Part shown: positions 32,937 to 44,094 of the stretch, piece after piece
How positions within the stretch are numbered: the first letter of the stretch is position 1
How the letters are laid out: the number at the start of each line of letters is the position of its first letter
Assembly (NCBI GenBank): GCA_036435485.1
Contig: CM071597.1
Location: forward strand, 174,016,147-174,080,146
Length of the DNA: 64,000 bases
Direction: 5' to 3'
Origin: Saposhnikovia divaricata
Taxonomy: Eukaryota > Streptophyta > Magnoliopsida > Apiales > Apiaceae
The notes under the pieces: model-generated
Told to the model about the DNA's origin: nothing
Seen by the model: the letters and a program-made list of their open reading frames with translations, nothing else
Databases searched by the model: none
Position numbers and translations under genes: made by a program

Positions 32937-34876
32937 AATGCCCCCATACCTATCTTTTGCTCGTCCTCGAGTAAAACAAAAAGAAAAATAAAATCTAGAT
33001 AAAAAGTCCTATACTCCTTTTCGTAGGTGTGACGGTTGCATTTGGCATATGCAACAAGCCCTTTAAACCCCTAGGTAGCCCTAGTGGACGAGTGAGGTCT
33101 CGTGAGGGCCTATAGTGAATGTACCCACAAAATCCATCTAGCTTATATAAAAGATCACATGGCAATGCACACCATACATACATGTCCTCTCATGATACAT
33201 CAACTTTAAGAATCAAAATGAAGTTGCAAAGTCTTGGTGTGGAAAGTGCAAGGATTCACATAGTCTAATTAAAGAACCATGCAAGAGTGATTATAAGTTC
33301 ATGTCAAGTGCAAAAATTATTGGTAATCATGCTAAGTCTACAAGAGCACACCTCAGAGTCAAAACTTGAGATCTCTTATGCAAAAAACAAATAAGCAATA
33401 CCTCACCTTTCACTCACAAAAGAATATTCACTCAAGAACAAGGGTAAGTGTATCACTCAATTCCAACAAAATCAAATGCATGCTTGACACTTCGTATCAT
33501 TCCAACTTAAATCACAAGATACATTAATAATGACAATCAAAAGGTCTTTATTAGGGTTGTAATGGGGCTAGGGACAAGGTATGTCAAGAAAGGCCAAAGC
33601 AAGGTGAAGTGTCAAAAGCTAGTAGTAACCATGAATATCATGCACAACACCAAACTTCCTCCCCACACAATTTATTTTTATTTTCAACAAAAAGCCTTGA
33701 ATAGTCGCAATGAAGGAGGATTACAAAAAACATAAGTATGCTCTCATGTATATATATTCTTTTTTTTTCTTTTCATTTTTTTCTTTATTCTTTTTTTTCT
33801 CTTTTTTCTTTATTTTATTTTTTTTATTTTTTTTATGAGAGCTAAGATAAATGTAACAATAATCCTCACTTAGATTTAATTTTGAAAATCGACTATCAAG
33901 GTAACAACAAATATTTCCTCAAAAGTTATGAACAAAAGTAAATTTCACACACCTTATTGCTCCGTCAAGTTCCTACTAGCCTTTGACAAAATGGGATCAA
34001 GAATACGTAAGGCTAAACAAGAAAAAGGTCTTAGGCGAGTAATGTGGTGTGTTACCGAAAGAATATGATTAAGCTCAAAGGGTTAACTAATTGATCACAT
34101 AAGCATGGTGTGGATATTTTTGGAAATATGGGTTATTCCTAAGTGCCTTTATCATTTTATCATCAATTAATGTCATGTATTTCAAGAAGGAACTCAAACA
34201 AGTGCTAGCAATGTAAATGACAAGTGGACACTCAAGCAAAAGAATATAAATGCAAAAGATGTGCATATAGGCTCAAAATCTCACTTGGTGTGGTAAAACA
34301 TAATCAATCTCAAGTAAAGGTATCCTCAATGCACCTACTTGTACTCAAAGCATGACGACCAAATCATCTTACACCTAATCATGACCTTTTAATTTCATGC
34401 ACAATTCAAATAAGTCTACTAGCTTCACCTTGCTAGTGTAAGTGTGTGAACAAGAACTTTAGCAAATCACTTCTCAAACAAAAGCCAATGGATCATAAGA
34501 TTATCATAGCGATGCAAGGGTGCATCAAGCAACTAGCAATCAATTAACAAGACTAGAATACGAAAAAAAACTCTTTTTGTGATTTTTTCATTTTTTTAAT
34601 TTTTTTGGATTTTTCAATTTTTGCTATTTACACTAAAAACCCCCATACCTAAATCATGCATTGTCCTCAATGTATGCAAATGCAAAAGAAAAGAGAAATG
34701 AGAAAGGATAAAGAAATGCAAAAGAAATGAAAAAGGAGAAAGTTGAGGAAATACCTGAAAAAGGATGACGGAGACTGAAAATTTCTAAAAATTACGAAAG
34801 AAAACAACACACACAGGCACACAAATCCTCCCCCATACCTATCTTACACGAGGGGAGGAAAAAGAGTAAAACCGAA
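32937..34876 (-). other. Non-coding 3' internal region of the gypsy element
   Basis: No domain is recognisable in any frame. Minus-strand polypurine tracts GGTATGGGGG occur at the LTR boundary (about 32938-32950, likely the true plus-strand primer) and again near 34640-34650 and 34831-34841. Those extra copies fit deletion or rearrangement of an internal region that once held more sequence. Low-complexity T/C tracts lie at 33755-33835 and 34565-34620. Confidence 0.6.
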
Positions 34877-37519
34877 TTAGCCGATGCCGGTAGGAAAATT
34901 AGGGTGCAACTTTGAGAAAATATCAAGGAATTTATGAAAATTTTTATGAGCAAAGATTTTCTCAATTAACATAGAATCATTCAACCCTAAAGAGCAATTG
35001 TCACTAATGTTCTCCCTAAACCAACTTAAGGCTTCTTTATTTTGTTTAAGCAAATTAGAGATAATGAAAGTCTGGTTAGGGTTCGAATCACAAGGAATAA
35101 CATGAGACAAGGGTTCCTCTTTCCCTAACGGCTGTTGATCAAATTCGGGATGATAAAGAGTTAAGGCAAATGCGGGTGGTGTACCCACGAGACTCTTAAG
35201 AACGAAAATGTTAAGAACGGGTTCACTACTAACAAACTCGGGTGGGGTCACCCACTTGGAATAATTGTCATTCAAATCTCCTAATGACTTATCAAATGTA
35301 GGTGGTTCACCAACGGGAGTTTTAGCAATAAGAATTGGTTTACAAGAGACCTCCACGGGTTTGGTTTCCCACTTAGAACAAATTTCGTCTAATTCCCTCA
35401 TCATTTCTTCCGAGGTCATATCCCTTAACGAATCAACATACTCTCGATTAGACTCATAGTTGACTTTGAAATCCTCGTTGAGAAGAGACTCAATCTCACT
35501 ATCCTCAAAGCTAGACCATGTGACAAACTTGTTAACCACATTGACTCCTATTGGTTGCTCAAAAAGGTCGTTGGGTTCTTTACCGACGTTGAAAATGTTA
35601 AGGTCAATGGTCATGTTACCGAAAGTGAGTTTCATCGAACCATTCCTACAATTAATCAAGGCATTAGATGTAGCAAGAAAAGGTCGTCCTAGAATGATAG
35701 GAATTTGGTTCTTAGGATTTGTGACGGGTTGAGTCTCGAGGACAACAAAGTCAACCGGGAAGATAAAATCACCAATTTTAATCAAGACATCTTCAATTAT
35801 TCCCTTGGGCATTTTTTTAGAACAATCGGCAAGTTGAAGTGTCATATTGGTCTTTTTGAGCTCGCCTAAACCTAGGGCTTGATAAACGGAAAATGGAAGC
35901 AAGTTCACACTAGCGCCTAAGTCAAGTAAAGCCTTGTCCACGAAAGTATTACCTATGACACATGAAATAGTTGGACAACCGGGGTCCTTGTACTTCACAG
36001 GAATTTGGTTAAAAAGAATTGAGCTCACTTGGGACATCAAGAAGGCTTTCTTAGGGACTTGGGTGGTTCGTTTATGAGTACACAACTCTTTAAGACATTT
36101 CGCATAGGAGGGAACTTGTTGAATCACGTCTAAAAGAGGAATGTTGATCTCGACTTGTTTGAAAACTTCCAAAATCTTTTCCACTTGAGGCGATTGTTTA
36201 TTAGGAAGGAGTCTTTGCGGATAAGGAGCTTTAGGCTTAAAGACTCGTTTGATAGGTTCTTCGGGAGTAGATTTTTGAAGTGATTTACTAAGAGACGAAG
36301 GTTCATTCGGTGAAATTGGTGAATGAGAAGATTTTGATAACTCGGGGATAGATTTGGAAGATGAAGGTTCAAGAGTTAAAGGTGTGAGATTAGATGACTT
36401 GAAAGGCTCGGGATTTGGAATATGGTTTGAAGGATCGAGTTTAGGATTGGATTCAACATTTAACTCGTCTTTTTCGTCTTCGGAAGACTCGATTCCTACT
36501 TGATTATCAACTTGTTTTCCCGACCTTAAAGAAATGACAGCATTCACACTTTCATGAGGTCTTTGGTTTATAGGGAATTTAGGGTTGACCTCCGGTTGAC
36601 TCGGGAACTTATTCTTTTCTCGCTCACACATGGCATTGGCTAATTGACTCACTTGAACCTCTAACTTCGATATGGCTTGAGTACTAGCATTTAAAAGTTG
36701 CCTATCTTGAGTCATGGTTTGCATGAAAGTTTGTTGAGATTGAGCCAAATTAGTCGTTGATTTTAAAAGTGCATCAAGAGTCTTTTCCAAAGAATTAAGT
36801 CTCTTATCCGACTCATGAAAGCCGGGTGGGTGGGCGGGTGCTTGATTTGAATAAGAAGGTTGAGTCGGATAAGGACCGAGATTTTGAGTAGGGTTTGGAA
36901 AGGGACCTTGATTTGGAGTCGAGAAAAAATTTTGATTGGGTTTTTGGAAAGAAGGAGCATTTTGAAAAGGAGGTTGAAAAGAAGATGACGGAGCTTGGTA
37001 GCTTTGCCCTTGGTTCCACGAGAAATTCGGGTGATTCCTCCACCCGGGATTGTAAGTAGGAGCAAACGGGTCGTTCCTAGTGGGTGGTTGAGACACCGCA
37101 TTAACTTGATCATAGCCGGGAAAATCCGAAAAACCTTGATTAAAATTAGAGCACATAGACACATTTGAGGGGGCCTTACTAGTTTCTAGGGCTTCGAGTC
37201 TTCTAGTTAGAGTGGCTAATTTGGCATCGGTTGCAATCGAATTACCGATCGAATGCAAACCCCTAGATGGACTAGATGACTCGTTAGACTTGTTAGGTTC
37301 CCTAGTAGACTCCCACAACATGGTCTTCTCGGCTAATTCTTCGAAAAATTTCCATCCCTCGTCCTCATCTTTCTCCATGAATTTTCCTTGGCACATAGAT
37401 TCCAACAACGCGGTTGTTGGTCCATCTAAGGCCTCATAAACGATCTTACAAAGCCTCCATTTTTCTATTCCGTGGTGGGGGCATTGTGATAGAAGATTTT
37501 TAAAATGATCAAAATATTT
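34877..37519 (-). pseudogene. Gypsy Gag (C-terminal part) with retropepsin-like domain
   Basis: The minus-strand frame is open from the TAG codon at 37520-37522 down to 34877; the first ATG is at 37408. It encodes the end of the gag capsid region (EDEGWKFFEELAEKTMLWE), a long Pro/Asn/Gln-rich stretch (FNQGFSDFPGYDQVN, SFQPPFQNAPSF), a Lys/Ser-rich linker, and then an aspartic protease fold. That fold has active-site motif LLDLGASVNLLPFSVY, a flap-like segment around QLADCSKKMPKG, and IILGRPFLATSNALIN. DLGASVNL is typical of Athila-type protease. After the protease the frame continues for about 250 residues without RT motifs and stops at 34877. Confidence 0.88.
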
Positions 37520-37522
37520 CTA

Positions 37523-38092
37523 AAAAGACTCGTTTTCCTTTTGATGAAATTGATTTATTTCGTTTGTAATTCTCGTAGTCTTATGGTTTGGAAAATATTT
37601 TTTTAGAAAAATAACCATAAATCCCTCCCACGTGGAAATAGAATTAACGGGTAGACTATACAATCATTTTTTTACATTTTCTTTTTAAGCGAAGTTGATA
37701 AGTCTTAGCCTAATGGAGTCCTCGGAAAGATGTTGGAGTTTTTGCAATACGCAAACCTCCTCAAATTCATGAAGAAAGAGATACGGGTCCTCACCCTCGC
37801 TCCCGTTAAATTTAGGTAACATACTGATGTGGTGAGCTTTAATTTTGAAATTATTACCATTAACGGGAGGAAGGGTGATACACGAAGGTTGGACGGAACG
37901 AGTAGGATAGCAACGGTCCCTAAGAGACATGGCCATGTTTACTACGGGTTCGAAATAATCTAAAGACTCGGAATTAGACGATGAAGAAATCTCAAATGAT
38001 CTCACTTGTCTAGAAGAATTATCCCTAATCCACGTAGTTCGCATAAACCACAAAAGGAAACACGTAGCAAGAAAGTACGAAAAATTAAACAA
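37523..38092 (-). pseudogene. Gypsy Gag N-terminal part, broken frame
   Basis: The frame from 38092 to 37685 encodes the gag start, including HHISMLPKFNGSEGEDPYLF and FEEVCVLQKL, matching the retrotransposon gag domain. Near 37685 the reading frame is lost by an apparent single-base deletion in an A/T run. Gag-like coding then continues in the downstream frame to 37523, with an in-frame TGA around 37665 where a tryptophan codon is expected and a TAG at 37520-37522. Three disabling changes show that this copy cannot make full Gag. The first ATG of the ORF (38092) may lie upstream of the true start. Confidence 0.8.
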
Positions 38093-39019
38093 ACAAAAAA
38101 GAAAGGGTGTAAAATTAAAAGAAAAATTCTAAACCTAGGGTTCCCTAATAAAATAACTAGACCTTACTCCTAACCGTAAGGGCTACCAAAAACTAGGTAA
38201 ATCAATAATTATTCGAACCGGCTTGGCCAGGTAGGTGCAAGCATTGCCAAGAGGCTAAACACCAGCCTAGACACCAAAACCTTAATTGGCCAGGTCAGCT
38301 TTCGCTTTCCTAGACACCAAAAAGTCGGAATAATTAAAGATTACTTTGTTTCTTAAGCACCTTCCTAATTGAGCGCGAGATTCCTAGGGGTAAACGTCTA
38401 ATTAATTTTATTAATGGCTAGGGTATGCAAAATAAGGGATTTATTGTTTTTGGGCTAAGGAAAGAGTGATGAAATCCCTTCCCTTATCTTTTGAGAGGAT
38501 ATGCCCTTAAAGTTTATTTACAAAATGATGCAACAAACAATGATATATACAAAAAATTATAAACAACTATGGATGCTTACTCTACGTGTTCTAATCTAAA
38601 GAAAGAAAGAAATTTAAAGTACCTTAGGGTCCTCCAGCGATCACCACAATTATAGGTACGAAAAATTTAAAAACAAAAAATAAAATCTAGCATGATGTGC
38701 ACCTACGTGATGAATGCATGATGCAACAATTATGTATTTACAACTAATTTTTTTGGATTTTTGATTTTTCAATTTTTTTGTGATTTTTTTGAATTTGTTT
38801 TTGATTTTTTTGTATTTTTCTAAAAATAAAAAAGGGCGAAAAGAGTGAGATACGGTTACCGAAGCTTGCTTTCCATAAATTCCAATTTTTCCACGCTTCG
38901 TTGAGAAGAGTTCCGAAATCTCAAGCTTTCCTAAAAAGAACGAAATAAAAAAAATAAGACAAGAAATAAAACTAACTCGAAAAATTAAAAATTAAGGCGC
39001 GAAAAAAATAATTAGTCCT
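38093..39019 (-). other. Gypsy element leader region
   Basis: About 0.9 kb between the primer site and gag, non-coding on inspection, with T-rich tracts at about 38750-38830. A long leader is usual in this group. Confidence 0.6.
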
Positions 39020-39035
39020 ACCGGCAGCGGCGCCA
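39020..39035 (-). other. Primer binding site, tRNA-Asp type
   Basis: On the minus strand TGGCGCCGCTGCCGG starts a few bases inside the right LTR (the element's 5' LTR). It is close to the TGGCGCCGTTGCCGG site of Athila-like elements, complementary to the 3' end of tRNA-Asp, with one change. Confidence 0.75.
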
Positions 39036-39041
39036 AAAACT

Positions 39042-40940
39042 TGTTGTGCTAAAAATAATTAAGACATTTGAATCGCAAGTGCACAATTCGTTTCGTTCTA
39101 ATTTAATCGAATTAGAACAAATTTGGGTTTTTGGAAAATTTGGTTTTATTCTATTAATAATTAAAAGAAATTTAATTTAATCTTAAAAGAAAGTTCATTT
39201 AATCTATTTTAAACTAAAAACGGAGTTTTAAATTTTAAAACCTGATTTAAAAAAAATATATTACACTAAAACTACTAAAACTAAAACTCAGTACATACAC
39301 TAAAACTCATAATCTGGAACACAGCAACTAAAAATCTGGAGTAATAAGCATATGTATATTTAAAGAACAACATTAATATACTCTAAACAGACTTGTGAAA
39401 TTTACTATCAGGGGATACTCCAATTGCAGAAATATTAATTGGCGAAGGCACAAAATAGTCCCTTTAATGCATCAAGCAAAATACCAAATACCAAGAAGAT
39501 TAACTTGCGAATAACTTGCACAACCAGGAAAATCAAACGAAATGCAGAAGAAAGAAAAAGGTCAAAATCGAAGAAGAAAAATTCAAAACTGATTTAAAAA
39601 AAAAAATACTATACCATTTCAATAGACGAAAACTGTACAATACATATTCAATAAACAAAATTGCAAAAGACTCGTAATACACTCGGACTTACAAAAACTT
39701 GTAATAAACAACTAACTCAAAAAGGGGAAAAAGGGATGTGTTCGGTTTGACAAAGAAGAAAAGGAAAGTGGGTTTGTTGTGTTGAATTTATGAAAAAAAA
39801 GAAAGAAAGGGACATGGGAATTGTGTGGTTTTTGCGGGAAGAGAGAGAGAGAGATGAAGGAGGAGCAGCTGGGTATTAGTTCGCAGGAAATGGAAACAGG
39901 AAATGGGAAGATGGGTTGGGGAAAAGAAAAAGAAGGAAACAAAAAAAAGAAAAAGAAAGATAGAGGTGCTGGTTTTGTGAATAAGGAGAAGATGCAGGGG
40001 ATTTGTTTTGTTCGTAGGAAAGTGAAATGGGTAGGGTAATGGATCGAACAAAAGAGAAAACAAGGAAGAGTCCTATTGCTTCGAATTAAATCAGAAAATA
40101 ATACGAATAAAAATTACTGAAAATTTATAAATCTAATATTTTTACGATATTTTTTTTTTGGAAATTAACTACAATAAAAGAAAAGAAATTAACTATGAAA
40201 TGAAATAAAGATTACACTAAAACGATGATTTAAAATAAATGGCCCATAATAAAATTGAGATTTAAAGGGGCAAAATTACGAATTAAAACTACGAACAAGA
40301 AATTAAATTTCGTTACTTTCAACCCATAGTGGTTAGCTTTTCGCTACTTTGTCCACTACTTGGATTTACAAAAATAACGAAACAATGCAACAATAACGAA
40401 AGAGCAAGACAAGAGGTAAAGAAAATAAAAATTGCATTAATTATAATAGAAGTGTTTACAAGATTTGAAACTAAGAAAAGAAATACAAGAAAGTAAAACT
40501 ACCTTAAAATCTAAGTTACTAAATACAAGGGGGTGAGGGGGTATTTATAGGATTGAAATTAGGGTTAAGGGGGGTGTTGGGTAAATCCCCACCATACATT
40601 TGGGTTGTGTGGTGGTGAAATTCTAGTCATCTATTTGTTTCCTTCCCCCTTAAGCTTTGAAGAGTAGATCTTGGCCATACACTTCTCTAATGTGTTGGGA
40701 TGATCTCCACCTTCCACTTGTCTTGAAATATTCCTTTTGCTCCAAGCTCCTAATTCTTTTCCTTCTTTCATTTTTGGTCCTTTTTCTTCCTCTTTTTCCC
40801 TTCCTTGCTCTTTATTTATCAATTTTGCCATTTCATTATTTATTTACGAATTTCCTGAAATGCAACAAAATAAATTATTAAAATACGAGTTCAAGCAAAT
40901 AAATAGGTAATAAAAATATGCAAAAAATATGCACTTATCA
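39042..40940 (-). repeat. 5' LTR of the gypsy element
   Basis: 1,899 bp, TG...CA ends on the minus strand. It contains a 0.75-kb block absent from the other LTR, including purine-rich sequence (39830-40020) and a GGGTATTTATAGGATTG box on the + strand near 40538. The 74-aa ORF seen in both LTRs (40657-40881 and 32653-32877) is in plus orientation against the element and is probably not a gene. Confidence 0.85.
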
Positions 40941-43900
40941 GCCCTGACGACCGACCACACGACCACCTAAACCTTCTTACGCCAATTATATATAACTAGC
41001 TTTATAGCCGTGTGATGAACGGGTAACTTTATTAAAATTTTATAGTATAATTTTTATTATAATTTTTTTTTCTTTGTAAAATAAATTTTATAATATTTTG
41101 AATTGTTTATTTTTACTTTTAATGATTGTAATGCATATGTGTTATATGATTTGTAGTATATGTAGTATAAAAGTTTTTATTTGTTTGAATATTGATTATA
41201 TTTACATGTTAATTTTATATTTTTGACATGTGTGGTATTTATTGTGTGTTTTTGTTTAGAGTAATCTTACGGTTTTTTTGTATTATATTTAGATACTAAT
41301 ATAAATTTATTTTGTGGGTGTTTCGATTGCTTTCTAATTTAAAATATGTTCATTTATTGATTTGTGTTCACTTTTTTTAATTTCAAATTTTTCTTTGCAA
41401 AGTAAGAATTTGTTTATATGTTGAATTATGCTCATATTTTTTAATTTAAATTTCAGCAACATATTTGTTGTCAAACCTAAAAATAGAATATTTAATGATT
41501 TTATGAAATAATTTTTTTAAAGCACTTTTATTTAGTAAACAATTGTTTTTGTAAATTATATTTTAAGGTTTAGCCTAACATATATTTTAATATTTTATAT
41601 TTTTTGTGGTGTTTTCAATTTTATTAGAATATATATAATATATTTAGACACGTGGGAAATTATTGGTTTAACTTGTTGTGAACACAAATACATTTGTACT
41701 TTTTTTAATGAAATTTTGTACTATCTTATTTTTCTATTGTTTTAAATTTGTTTTAAATGCATTATATTAAGGTTTATTGTTGATTTTAATTTTTTAAAAT
41801 TAGATTTTTTTTTGAATTGGCATTTGCTTTGTGGAATATATTTTGCTGAATTTTGGTGTCATTTCCAATTATGACATGTTTTTTTTATTACCTTTTTATT
41901 ATCTTGTTTTACCATATATTTTATTAAAGACTTTTTTTTATTTGTAAATAATTGTAAATTCTTTTTTTAAAAAGTTATTTTTTGAATTGAAATTCTGATG
42001 GTATGCTTTATTTACTTGTTTATTATATATTAAGAATGAATTTGTGACACATTTTTAATTATGCTTTTTTGCTATTTTATTCTTGTTTGTTATTTTAGAA
42101 ATATATTTGTGCCAAACCTAAAATTAGAATTTTTAATGATTTTTATAAAAATAATATTTTTCTTAAAATATTTTATTTGGTAAACATTTTTTTTTGAAAA
42201 TTTTATTTTAAGGTTTAGCCTAACATATGTTTTAATATTTAATATCATAATTTTAGCTTTTAAATCAATATTATGGCCCATAATATTTCATAGCATAATT
42301 TTAGATTTTAATTCAATATTCTTTCCCAACTATTTCTCTGACCCAACTCTTTTTCTGGCCCAATTCTAATTTCTAATAAAATTACCTTTTACCCTTACGC
42401 CAATTAAATTATATATAGGATATAACTAGTTTTATACGGGTAACTTTATTAAAATTTTGTAGTATAATTTTGATTATAATTTTTTTTCTTTGTAAAATAA
42501 ATTTTATAATATTTTGAATTGTTTATTTTTACTTTTAATGATTGTAATGCATATGTGTTATATGATTTGTAGTATACATATGGTTTGTAGTATAAATTTA
42601 TTTTTTTTGTAAATGATTTTTCTATATTTATATTTTAAAGTATAGGCTAACATATATTTTAGTATATCATAATTATTTTTTATTTTTTTTATTTTATTAG
42701 ATCACAAATTAAATGCTTAAAACATATGGGTACTATATTCGTGTAATAATCTATTCTTTTTTTATATTTTTGATTATGTAATCTAATAATTATTTAAAAA
42801 AATTAGATATTTTGTTATAGTGTTTTATAGTTTTTAAAGACATTTTTTAAACTTGTTTGGAAATATATGTGGTATAAAAGTTTTAATTTGTTTGAATACA
42901 GATTATATTTACATGTTAATTTTATATTTTTGACATGTGTGGTATTTATTATTTGTTTTTGTTTAGAGTAATCTTACGAGTTTTTTGTTTTATATTTAGA
43001 TAGTAATATAAATTTATTTTGTGGGTGTTTGGATTGCTTTCTAATTTAAAATATGTTCATTAATTGATTTGTGTTCACTTTTTTTAATTTCAAATTTTTC
43101 TTTGCAAATTAAGAATTTGTTTATATGTTGATTTATGCTCATATTTTTTAATTTAAATTTGAGCAACATATTTGTTGTTAAACCTAAAAATAGAATATTT
43201 AATGATTTTTATGAAATAATTTTTTCAAAGCACTTTTATTTAGTAAACAATTGTTTTTGTAAATTATATTTTAAGGTTTAGCCTAACATATAATATATAA
43301 TATATTTAGACACGTGGGAAATTATTGGTTTAACTTGTTATGAACACAAATACATTTGTACTTTTTTTAATGAAATTTTGTACTATCTTATTTTTGTATT
43401 GTTTTAAATTTGTTTTAAATGCATTATATTAAGGTTTATTGTTGATTTTAATTTTCTAAAATTAGATTTTTTTTTGAATTGGCATTTGTTTTGTGGAATA
43501 TATTTTGCTGAATTTTGGTGTCATTTTCAATTATGACATGTTTTTTTATTACCTTTTAATTATCTTGTTTTACCATATATTTTTTAAAGACTTTTTTTTT
43601 TGATTTATAAATAATTGTAAATTCTTTTTTTTAAAAAGTTATTTTTTGAATTAAAATTCTGATGGCATGCTTTATTTACTTGTTTATTATATATAAAGAA
43701 TGAATTTGTGACTCATTTTTAATTATGTTTTTTTTTTCTATTTTATTCTTGTTTGTTATTTTAGAAATATATTTGTGTCAAACCTAAAATTAGAATCTTT
43801 AATGATTTTTATAAAAATAATGTTTTTCTTAAAACATTTTATTTGGTAAACAATTTTTTTTTGAAAATTTTATTTTAAGGTTTAGCCTAACATATAGCAT

Positions 43901-44094
43901 AATTTTAGCTTTTAAATCAATATTCTGGCCCATAATATTTCATAGCATAATTTTAGCTTTTAATTCAATATTCTGGCCCAACTCTTTCTCTGACCCAACT
44001 CTTTCTCTGCTCAATTCTAATTTCTAATAAAATTACTTTTAATCCCTGATGCCCGACCACCTAAACTTCCTTACGCCAATTATATATAGGATAT
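40941..44094. repeat. AT-rich repeat, two full units in tandem
   Basis: First the last 50 bp of the unit interrupted by the gypsy element, then unit 40990-42420 and unit 42423-44094 head to tail. Each starts with ACTAG(C/T)TTTATA plus an ACGGGTAAC motif and ends with CTTACGCCAATTA...ATATATAGG. The second unit is the uninterrupted counterpart of 484-1186 plus 21021-22060: AAGAATTTGTTTATATGTTG at 43111-43130 shows the GTTTA target (43119-43123) in single copy. No genes; the 42090-42281 minus ORF is the same chance frame as 139-330. Confidence 0.85.

Larger units (their letters stand above)
31718..40940 (-). mobile_element. Gag-only Ty3/gypsy element (Athila/Tat-like), minus strand
   Basis: 9.2 kb bounded by two related LTRs (31718-32936 and 39042-40940). 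In the element's own (minus) orientation the LTR starts TGATAAGTGC and ends GCACAACA. The only coding region is a gag plus retropepsin-like domain (38092-34877); there is no RT, RNase H or integrase. This matches the terminal-repeat elements with a GAG domain described in plants. The primer site TGGCGCCGCTGCCGG next to the right LTR is of the tRNA-Asp type used by Athila-like elements. The flanking pentamers (GGCAT on the left, GCCCT on the right) do not match, so no target duplication can be shown. It interrupts an AT-rich repeat unit. Confidence 0.85.

Noticed and set aside
39712..40063. Overlapping ORFs rich in Phe/Ser/Pro or Lys/Glu
   Set aside because: Frames of a purine-rich LTR tract on both strands.
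32653..40881. A 74-aa ORF conserved in both LTRs of the gypsy element (32653-32877 and 40657-40881)
   Set aside because: Conservation follows from LTR identity; the frame is antisense to the element and Leu/Ser/Phe-rich without a domain.
31713..40945. 5-bp target duplication of the gypsy element
   Set aside because: GGCAT and GCCCT differ at two of five positions, too weak to claim.
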